DNA of 64,000 bases, from contig OX457037.1 in assembly GCA_949752735.1 (NCBI GenBank), forward strand, positions 31,786,760 to 31,850,759. Reading direction: 5' to 3'. Made by a program: the position numbers and the translations under genes. The notes beneath the pieces were generated by a model. The model did no database searches. It saw only the letters and a list, made by a program, of their open reading frames with translations, and was not told the DNA's origin. Within the stretch, counting starts at the first letter, position 1; every line of letters starts with the position of its first letter. Origin of the DNA: Lumbricus terrestris (taxonomy: Eukaryota > Annelida > Clitellata > Crassiclitellata > Lumbricidae). Below are positions 55,772 to 64,000 of this stretch, piece by piece.

Positions 55772-57004
55772 CAGCGGTTCTCAACCTGTGGGTCGCGACC
55801 CCCACGGGGGTCGCCTGACGATTTGCGAGGGGTCGTCTGCACCCTTCAGAAATTTTCAAAAGATGCATGATGGCTACGCATGAACATATTGGCCAAACAA
55901 CGCTACACCATAGTGACTTCAAATAAATTTTCCTTATACATTTGCTAGGAATTATTTGTTAGATTGCGACATCCAAATTAATTTTTGCCATTTTAGTTTT
56001 CAAATGTAAATTCCACTTTTACCATTCCTCTCAAAAATAAAGCAATACCTGGTTTGTTCAAATAATTTGTGCTCTTGCTATTGACGTCTATGAATGGTAG
56101 GAGAAATGGGAACAGTTCTCCGAAATTTGTGGTGGGGCCGAGCTGCTTATATCCAACATTTGGGAATAGGCCTATTTCAGAAACTATTATAAGTTTCTAC
56201 AGTGTTATCGGCTATTTATCCATAATGAGCAATTTGTTTCGATGCCAGTTGAATGCTATCATTACCATGACTGTGTAAGTAAAAAATTTGAACAATGGGG
56301 AGGAAATATTAATTGAAATATTAAACCACGTCTCCGAAATCATGAGTGGTTTTCTTAATATGACAGCTTAAAAGTGCTACCAAATAGCGTGCAAATTAAA
56401 CATTTTTAAACTATGGGAAGAGACATTTATTGAAGTTTTAAATAATATGTTTCAGCACTGAAAATTAAAGAAATCTTTTGAGATGACGGCTTAAAATGCG
56501 ACCACTGCAGTGTGGAAATTCAAAAAATGTTGACAGTTGGAGGGGTACTTCCCTCCCCAATCCCCTACCCCTGTTCGGAACATTCATTTTTAAGAACACA
56601 AGTGAAGTTAAAGTTTATGAAATTGATAGCCCCCCAAAACCCCTCAGCTCGATGATATGACTATTAAGAAAATAAGAACCATTGACCAATTTTCAAAATA
56701 GCCTATTTTTAACAGATGCAGCATGAATAGAGAAACTATAGCCTAGGTAAGTAGGGTCTACAAAGTTTTATTTGTAATGACATTTGTCGGTCAAATCAAA
56801 GAAAAAAATCGCAAGAAACCTTGCAGAAAACACAATTGCCAAAAGCATTTTTCGAATTATGAAGTAAAATGCATAACAAAAGACAATGGTAAGAAAATGC
56901 AGTGACGTTGGGTGGGTAACTGGATCAATTTTTGTTGTTAGGGTCGTCACAACTTTCAAAATGTTACCAAGGGGTCGCCGCCCTAAAAAGGTTGAGAACC
57001 GCTG
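55772..57004. mobile_element. Non-autonomous hAT element (1233 bp)
   Basis: Ends CAGCGGTTCTCAACCT and AGGTTGAGAACCGCTG with the 8-bp duplication TAATAGAG at 55764-55771 and 57005-57012. GGTCGC motifs follow inward on both sides. No transposase frame. Confidence 0.96.
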
Positions 57005-57012
57005 TAATAGAG

Positions 57013-57612
57013 TAATGTTGCATGCTGTATGCACTAGCCCTACAATAACTATAATTCACTATTATTATTTATGGAGAAGTCTCTGCTTATGGCCCTAAGT
57101 CAGGCATAATAAGATAAGATAAGAATATTCCTTAATGGACCGTTAGGATTATCCCGTTCTGCCCGGTTGACAGGTGTCGTATTTTAGCCATGAATTTGAT
57201 AAAAATTACGACCTGTAAGACTTTCGAGAGGTGATCCTATTGAAAACACAGAGGTGTAAGATCTTCTGATTCGTGAATTTCCTTAAGTGCTACAGTGTTG
57301 AGTACATTTCATAGGCGACTCATGAGAAAAATCATAGGTTAGGCGTGATTTGATGAAAATATTGAATTGTAAGGACTTCTCAGAAGCGAGAACTTATAGA
57401 AACATGGAGTTGCGAAAGCAACAATACGAAATCGTAAGGATACCTCATGATTTTCAAACTTGAGAAAACCAGCGTCATAGAAATCTATTTTTGGCAAACG
57501 CCGTACCAGCACGTTCGAATTTTATGTAACATTGGTACCTTGGCCATTTTAATGCTTCATAAATTTCAATTTCCTTGTTTTCATAACATAACTTTAAATC
57601 TGAAAAATCTTC
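57013..57612. other. Kinase intron, nothing recognised
   Basis: Short GATAAGATAAG run near 57110. No other signal. Confidence 0.5.
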
Positions 57613-57620
57613 AATTAGGC

Positions 57621-59033
57621 CATTGATTTCAACCTTTTTCTATTGGCGGAACCTTTCCAAGGCAGGTATTTGCTCGCGGAACCCTTTGCATTTTACCCGT
57701 CCAGTATTTCAAGAAATACATAGCCCACAGTTTAATTTTTGAAATTATGTGATATTTAGATGTACTTTACTGCGCTTCTTGTGCAGTCTGTTATAGTATC
57801 ACATTGCTAATACTTGCTTTAGAATTCTATATGCCAGCGGCGCCCGCAGGATTTTTTTCTTGTACGCACAGAAATTTTCGATGGAGGGCGAACAGGGAAA
57901 AATTTTCGTTAGGTCGCCGCCGAAAAAACTGATGACCTTTTTTTTTAGTCGTTAACCTAGAAGTTTCTAAAAACATACCTTTTCCATCCGCCTAAAAAAC
58001 TGATGACCTTTTTTTTAAAGTCGTCAACCTAGAATTTCCCAAAAACATACAACATACCTTTTCTATCCGCCGAAAAAACTGCTGACCTTTTTTTTTTTAG
58101 TCAGCAACCTAGAATTTCCAAAAAACATACCTTTTGGGTCATCGCGCTGTACGCACTTACGTATGTGCGTACGTCAGCAAGCGCCGCTGCTGTGCGCACT
58201 TGCGTAAGTGCGTACGCCTGCGGGCGCCGCTGCTATATGCTATAGTGCAAGTCCAGTGCACAAAATAACTGCATTAATTTTTCTGCTCTATTTCGCCAAC
58301 AAAGTTACTATCAATCAACCGTCATGAGTGTGGTGAGTGACAAGAGGCTATGGTAGGCCTGAGGGACACAGCTTATCTGCGGAGCGTCAGCTTCGTTTGC
58401 TAAACTTTATCTAAAACTTTATCTCTGCACCTGAAAAAGTACTTCTGTCACAATAATCACATCTAATTCTTATTTCACATATCTAATGTGACTCTCCGAG
58501 AAGCAAATAGCGAGTATAGGGCCTAGGCCAGGCGATTAAAAATATTTCAGCCTTTACATTTAAAAAAATTTGAACACCTGCTACCTCTGGATGAAAAATT
58601 TAACCACTGGCACTTCAAATGAACTGTTCATAAAAGAACTAATTAACCAAACAAATCGTTGGCCCAGTGCTCAGCACATTCTGTTTAGTCAGAACAGATC
58701 TCAAGCATTCAAATAGTTTTAAACCGATGATGAAAATGCTTTGTCCGACTTAACAGTTGGAAACGCAGGTAATCTATAGGGCCCAGGCCTATAGACTCCC
58801 ATTTGATGCATGCGCCTTCCGAAAAACAAGCATTGAATGACATAATTAGTCAATAGAAAACAACAATACATTCACGTAACAATGTGTTTTAAGCAAGAGT
58901 GACTGAACTTTGGGAAGGAATCTACTCATTGCTGATACTTTTAGGACTAAAATTTCTATCAAACTGCCGTGGAATCCCTGGCCGACGCCCGCGGAACCCT
59001 TGGGTTCTGTGGAACCCCGGTTGAAAATCACTG
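57621..59033. mobile_element. Non-autonomous hAT element hosting another MITE (1413 bp)
   Basis: Left CATTGATTTCAACC and right GGTTGAAAATCACTG, with the 8-bp duplication AATTAGGC at 57613-57620 and 59034-59041. GCGGAACCC motifs occur at both ends. A younger element sits at 57835-58232. Confidence 0.92.
57835..58232. mobile_element. Nested hAT MITE with internal tandem repeat (398 bp)
   Basis: Perfect ends CAGCGGCGCCCGCAGG and CCTGCGGGCGCCGCTG with the 8-bp duplication CTATATGC at 57827-57834 and 58233-58240. Three internal ~70-bp units (CGCCGAAAAAACTGATGACC and so on) occupy 57910-58130. TACGCACTTACGTATGTGCG near the right end is palindromic. Confidence 0.96.
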
Positions 59034-59041
59034 AATTAGGC

Positions 59042-59741
59042 TATCAACTTGATAGTCATCCTGCTAAATGAAGTCATTAGTCACATACACGTGCAGCCAC
59101 GCTGGTACATGTTTCTTTTCTAAATAATTATAATAATGGTTATATTAGAATAGCCATATCATGATTATTGACATCACCATAATTTTTTATTTATTTAAAA
59201 ATTACATGAATTTTTACTTTATTCATGTTCAAATGTTAGAACACTGGGCACAAATGGTACTAAACGACAACATAATCCACGTCATCGCCTCCAAGTACTG
59301 TAATGCTTATTTCAAGTGAAGTAACCAAAATGCTGAAGTCGCTATCACACTGCTGTGTGGATAGAATTGACGTCCAGATTCAGTAGATTTGCTCTCCAGT
59401 CCAAACAAATAACACAGCAAAATATCCAAAAAATGCCCATTTCATGCAGAAGCAGAGTAGCCTAAGTCATTGATCGTGGAAGTGTAATCGAGTGGAGTGT
59501 AATTGTCCAAAGCATAGTTGTAAAAAACTTTTTCCCGTTTTTTATTCTCTCCCAAAAACGTCGTTTTTTTGTTTTGTTTTTTCCTATCGTTTTTTATCGT
59601 TTTTCCTTAACTTTAATTATTCATTTACTTTCTGTTATTATTTTCCTTAATTTTAATTTTGTCTGATATTCCTTATGTTTTCCGCCAACTCTCAAGGATT
59701 CAGCTAACCAAAGTCATTATTTCATCGTTTAACAACATCAT
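59042..59741. other. Kinase intron; CGTTTTTTAT-rich repeat near 59525-59600
   Basis: A T-rich stretch with repeated CGTTTTTTAT/TCGTTTTT motifs that reappears at 61215-61310 on the other side of the piggyBac-type element, so one older repeat may have been split. Confidence 0.45.
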
Positions 59742-59745
59742 TTAA

Positions 59746-61134
59746 CACGTTCACCGCCCAGTACGAGTTAACTCGTACCAATTTTTGCGTCCTGTGGCGC
59801 CCAGTACGAGTTAACTCGTATCGTAGAATACGGCGAACAAAGCATGTTGTTGGGCCGAGCTGAGAGGGCGAAAACCGAAATCTACCCAGAGAATGGGGTC
59901 TAGGTTTATCTGGGATGGTGAAGGAGGATGGGGCCTGGTATAAAATTGGGTAGGGCAAGTGGGGCTTGGTGGGGTGGGGTGCAGGGTGGAGTTATGGCTG
60001 GACGACAGAGTAAGGCGAAAACCAATATTTACCACAAAGGTTCGGAGTTGGCAGGGACGGGCTGGGGATGGTGTAATGGTTTGGTAGGGCAAATTTGGAA
60101 AGTGGTAGGGGCGTGGTGGGGTGGGGAGATGATGTGGGGTGAGTGGGTTGGAGAGTATGAAGGGGCGTGGCAGGTCGGCTCGGAGCCAGGGCTGGATGGT
60201 GGAGTATGGTGAAAAACCGATATTTACTCCAGTGTGGTGGAGTTTTCGTGGGGCGTGGCGGGACAGGGTGGGGGAAGTGGTTGGGGGGCTTTGGTGTGGT
60301 GGGTGTGGGGTGGAACCAGGATGGGGCAAGTTCGGGGCGACGTTTTGGCTGTGGGTGGGACGAAAATCCTAAATTTATCCCAGAAGGAAGGGTTGGGTGA
60401 TGTGGGACAAGAAACCCAAAATTTACCCCAGGGGTTGGGTTGATGGGTGAGGTGGGTCTAGTGGGGTGGAATGGGGTTGGGGTTTGATGGGGTGAAGTAT
60501 GGGGTGAGATCTGTGTAGGGCAAGTGTGGGGAGACGTTGGGCTGTGGGTGGAGCGAAAATCCAAAATTTACCCCAGAAGGTGGAGTTGGGTGAAGTGGGG
60601 AAAGGTGTGGTGGAATGGGGCAGGGTGTGGATGGGGTGGAGTTTTGTAGGTATTGGTGGGTGGTATGGATTGGGTTAGGTTTCGGGGTTGTGCGCAAGGT
60701 GCGGCCAGGGTGTGAGGGCGGAATAGAGCGAAAAACCGAAATTTACGCAAGTGGGGTGGTGTTCGATGGTGGGCGTGGTGGGGATGGGGAGGGATTTGGT
60801 GGGGTTGGGTAATGGTCGGAACCGTGGTGAGGCCAGGAGGACGCTGCAGGGTGGGTGACACCAAAAGTAAAAATTTACACCAGAGTGTGGGGTTGATTTT
60901 TGGGCGGTGTGTGCTGGGATGGGGTGGGGCTGGGGTTGGGGTGAGCATGGGGTAGGTGGGACGGATGGAGGCGGGGTGGGTTTACAATGGGTTGGCTGGT
61001 GTGTCAGGGTAATCGTTTGATGGGGCCGGGGTGAAAACAAAGTGAACAAATATTTTTTTCATGAATTTCGTATGTTGAAAATTTAACGTCTTTGGCTTGG
61101 CGTAGCAGGTAAAATTGTTGTGGCGGTCAACGTG
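59746..61134. mobile_element. piggyBac-type non-autonomous element (1389 bp)
   Basis: Flanked by TTAA (59742-59745 and 61135-61138). Ends CACGTTCACCGCC and, inverted, CACGTTGACCGCC. Two subterminal palindromes AGTACGAGTTAACTCGTA are near the left end. TTAA duplication fits piggyBac (Kolobok is the alternative). The interior is a G-rich minisatellite with no transposase. Confidence 0.82.
59865..61045 (+). repeat. G-rich minisatellite inside the piggyBac-type element
   Basis: Eight or so degenerate units of 120-190 bp. Each has a core like GCGAAAAWCCNAAATTTACCCC, shown by GAAAATCCAAAATTTACCCC near 60552, followed by GGGGTGGGGT-type sequence. The long frames on both strands (Thr/Pro/His-rich or Gly/Trp-rich) are compositional. 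Confidence 0.85.
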
Positions 61135-61138
61135 TTAA

Positions 61139-61715
61139 GAGATAGCCTGCATGTAATAGGTTCCTAATCAATGTTTTCAAGGTTAAAATGCGGTTTTAGA
61201 AGTAGCAAAGTCAAATTATTTTCCGTTTCCGATTTTTATCGTTTTTTATTTTTTCGAAAAAAAACGACTTTTTTCGTTTTTTATTCTGTTTCCATCGTTT
61301 TTTACATCTATGGTCCAAAGTCTCCTGTCACGAGCCGCGTTCAACAGGTGTGTCCACGAGGCCAGTCCATTGCGAGATGCTGTCCAGCTACGAAATCCTG
61401 GGTCTTCCTCGTCCTCACTCCACGAGACCGGTCATCAGACTACGGTACTCTCGATACTGTCGTGCGGCTGTCTTATGACGTGGTTGAAATATTGCAGCTT
61501 TCTAGCTTTGGTTTGTGCCAATAGTACTTTTCTGGCCACTGCTATTTGTGCACCTGTTCATTTGTTATCATTTTTGTCCACGGGATTTTCTGTAGTTTTC
61601 GGATGCACTTGTTCTCAATAAATCTCAAATGCTTGAATGCATTTTTCTTCCTCCTTCTTCAGGGTTCAGGCCTCGCACCCGTACGTCGCCAGTGGCCATA
61701 CCAATGCCTTCATCA
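61139..61715. other. No gene recognised
   Basis: A T-rich CGTTTTTT repeat (61215-61310), then mixed sequence with a 117-codon frame at 61171 lacking any domain I recognise. Confidence 0.4.
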
Positions 61716-62280
61716 AATGCCAATTTTGTGTGGGTTTCATTGAGAAGACCCCAATTACCCCCAAATACCCATATTGGAACCCGATAAATTATCAAGCGAG
61801 CTATTCTGGCGAAATACCACAATCTGCGGCCAAAACCAAGAGCAATAAGATAATTGATTCTTGCATGATCTGGGAATATTTTTCACTGGACTGGGAATAT
61901 TTTTCACTGGAATACATCAACAAGCCTTAGGCCATCAAGAACTTTACAAAGAGACTCATTACAGGTTTGAGCACTGGTGGTGGACACATTGAACACAAGC
62001 TGGGAAGCAATATCAAGTTCGTTTGATAACAGTTATTTGAGACAAGACTCAATAAAATCGTTTTTTGCTACTTTTTGTTGCACTACATTTTTGAATCGTC
62101 CAAAAACAGTGGGTAGCCTCACTATAACTTTTGTTTCGTATTAAATAGTTTGATGAAATCTGGTCATCAAGTGTATATATGAATTGTCTTTAAGCCTGTA
62201 AAATTTGATTTTGAAATTCCTACTTTTGGCCAAGATATTACCAAAAAACCTTACTGGGTATTTTATGGCCCACCTTGCAG
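61716..62280 (+). mobile_element. Tc1/mariner-superfamily element, copy 2 (3' part)
   Basis: Aligns collinearly with the transposase C-terminus and right inverted repeat of copy 1 (22760-23334): TTTCATTGAGAAGA, TATCAAGYGWGCTAT-like blocks, CATCAACAAG..CATCAA, and a terminal GGCCCACCTTGCAG. A 21-bp tandem duplication (CTGGGAATATTTTTCACTGGA) occurs at about 61870-61912. Confidence 0.78.
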
Positions 62281-63555
62281 ATACAACAAAAACACAGTGC
62301 TACACCTACAAGACACACACACACGCGTGCGCACTTCTTGAAAATTATTCTTCTGTTTTGAATAATATTTGCGACTGTTTTATTTCTGTACAAAAATTGC
62401 CAAAAAAATAAAAATGTCAAGTTTGCACATGTTTACGATTCTGCACACAAACCAGCAAATCTTAGATGTCTTGAATTAACGGTAAGAAATTTGCCCAATC
62501 TGTTAAGTCAAAGTGGTAATCCTTTAAATACTGATATATACCATGGACTAATTTAAATCCTTCACATTCTATGTATGTTGAACTTCAGAAAAGAATGCTG
62601 CGGGATAAAAAAGAGATAAGATTTTAAAATAACTTTTAAAGATAATATATCACTTTAGCATTTTAATTTATTCGTCACTGCATGGGTCTTAGCATTACTC
62701 GTTAAAAAGTTCGATTGGTGAAAAAATATTCGCTAAACAGAAGTCGAATTAATGAAACAAATTTTTACTTAGAGAGCAGTCATGAAGATTTCTGCTTAAT
62801 TTAATTTAAAGCTGGATTTCTGATAAATAAGTGTTATTTGCATGAAAAAGGTGCATTGATAAAAAATTTGTTGTAGAAGATTGATTGATGGAACGAATTT
62901 TTGCCTACGTGGAAGCTGGATTGGGGAAAAGGATTCATGTCAAGGTAAAAATGTGACTGATAAAAAAATAATAATGCTGCATCATGTGAATAATTTAGAA
63001 TTTGCTAAAACAATAATTAACCATTTTTAATGTGAAGAAGCATTTTACCTTGTTACACTGGGAATGGGGATGAGAGACTCCTACTAATTAGGATGAGGTT
63101 AGAATGGCAACACACCTACTCGGAAAAGGGTAGAATGAGGACAAACTTTAATGCATGAGGATGTGTACAGACCAAAATAAATGGGATGGGAACTGAACTG
63201 TGGTGTCCATGGAGTTGGGTGGAATAAAGACATGTCTTGTACCGTGTAACACTGAAGTTCCAAGTATTCAGTCGCAATCATAATCCCAAAATTTTCAAAA
63301 CAATATTTGAAAGTAGGCTAAGCACAGGGCAACAGCTGACGGTGCTTTTTGTGTCATAATAAGCGTGAATATATTTAAGACGCAAAAATACACGGTTACT
63401 AATGTTCCGATCTGACTTCGTGGGTTCACACCCGATTTCTCTTTTCCTCAGCATATCTTTCCCGCCGCAAAGTTTCCATATCTGCCATGCTGCACATGAA
63501 GTTTTTATAAAGTACACACAGCCAATTCTCTACAAATAATATATTAAAATTGTTA
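62281..63555. other. Kinase intron 1, nothing recognised
   Basis: AT-rich, with a short (AC)n run near 62315. No frame or repeat assigned. Confidence 0.5.
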
Positions 63556-63560
63556 CTCAC

Positions 63561-63658
63561 ATAGGATCATTGGTTTTTATCTGGGAACCTCTTGTTAGAT
63601 TTTTAGGCTCCTCCTCCTCCTTCTTCTTCTCCTCCTCCTCCACTGCCGGCAAATCCAT
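63561..63658 (-). CDS. Kinase exon 1 (start codon)
   Basis: ATG at 63658-63656 opens MDLPAVEEEE, a Lys/Glu run and GSQIKTNDP. The exon ends CCTAT before a consensus GTGAGT donor. Its 98 bases leave two nucleotides, which the single leading base of exon 2 completes to Ile. Confidence 0.75.
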
Positions 63659-63889
63659 TGTAAACTAGTATTTCTCTTTTATTATATTCAACAAATGAAA
63701 GTCAATCTGCAATGTTTAAAAGTTTCATATACTATAGTGTCCTCTCAGACAACATGAACATTAGAAACATTAAGAAATGCATTTACTAGAAAAAGCAAAA
63801 ATCACTTATCTACTTTGCTGAATCATTTCTATGCCACAAAATTCAGTTTAAGCCTTTGAACCCAGTGCTCTCTAGCCATTCGGCATGTA

Positions 63890-64000
63890 TAGGGTGGGCC
63901 ATAAAAAAGTAACCCCCTACGGTTTTTCCCAATATCTTGGCCAGAAGTAAGAATTTCTAAATGAAATTTTACAGTCTTAAAGACAATTCATATTTACACA
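63890..64000 (+). mobile_element. Tc1/mariner-superfamily element, copy 3 (cut by the window end)
   Basis: After TA, AGGGTGGGCCATAAAAAAGT, ATATCTTGGCCAGAAGTAAG and ACAGTCTTAAAGACAATTCA match the inverted complement of the right end of copy 2. The rest lies outside the window, upstream of the kinase start codon. Confidence 0.78.

Larger units (their letters stand above)
36089..63658 (-). other. Casein-kinase-1-like protein kinase gene (six exons, 3' end not found)
   Basis: Six minus-strand exons join in phase: 63658-63561, 54008-53903, 51632-51469, 43869-43740, 43344-43246 and 36301-36089. Together they encode 270 uninterrupted residues of a CK1-superfamily Ser/Thr kinase. The Lys of VVIK (73), HRDIKPNN (Asp183, Asn188), DFG (204-206) and SRRDD in place of the usual APE region are visible. 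Between the Y of INGKY and EVVIK lie 24 residues, the usual spacing for the glycine-rich loop, but no GxGxxG is present. The first 30 residues are a Glu/Lys-rich lead. After GDLPW the remaining C-lobe exons should lie left of 36089; I could not find them. The introns contain mariner, Helitron, LINE, SINE and LTR insertions. It could also be a VRK or TTBK relative. Confidence 0.85.

Noticed and set aside
59811..61049. Several 65-190 codon frames, Pro/Thr/His-rich or Gly/Trp-rich
   Set aside because: They fall in the G-rich minisatellite of the piggyBac-type element and change frame with the repeat.

Overview
This is animal nuclear DNA, probably from a marine invertebrate; nothing here fixes the phylum. 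It is AT-rich and has spliced genes with long introns, tRNA-derived SINEs, LINE relics, Helitrons, mariner, hAT and piggyBac-type elements and simple repeats. There are no bacterial operons, no CRISPR array and no rRNA. Most of the window is transposon in origin.

Layout. 1-10333: a nearly complete Ty3/Gypsy-type LTR retrotransposon with a single 2019-residue gag-pol frame and LTRs that look identical; the outermost part of the 5' LTR lies outside the window. 10334-13194: mostly unassigned, with a candidate coding end beside the LTR and a minus-strand exon that looks like VPS35L (retriever complex). 13195-16850: hAT elements and LINE fragments. 16850-18950: a 67-69 bp satellite that grades into a ~275 bp higher-order array. 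19000-23900: SINE tails, a pogo relic and a mariner copy. 24600-28000: an inverted duplication around a (CATA)n tract. 28500-35600: hAT MITEs, two decayed transposon-type genes, a SINE and a hAT element that keeps the C-terminus of its transposase. 36661-39149: a compact non-autonomous LTR element. 39157-49160: mariner elements and Helitrons, two of the latter in tandem. 49190-50970: a CR1-like reverse transcriptase relic. 52570-61134: nested SINE, MITE, mini-LINE, hAT and piggyBac-type insertions. 61716-64000: two more copies of the mariner family seen at 22 kb.

The only substantial host gene I can assemble is a casein-kinase-1-like protein kinase on the minus strand. Six exons run from 63658 down to 36089. 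Their splice phases agree at every junction and give 270 uninterrupted residues. The ATP lysine, HRD, DFG and SRRDD signatures are present, but the glycine-rich loop is not recognisable. Its introns hold much of the transposon load. The 3' exons were not found.

The elements form layers. A LINE sits in a mariner, a MITE sits in a hAT, and another TIR element splits a SINE. Target-site duplications of the expected length (8 bp for hAT, TA for mariner, TTAA for piggyBac, 12 bp for one LINE) support many of the boundaries.
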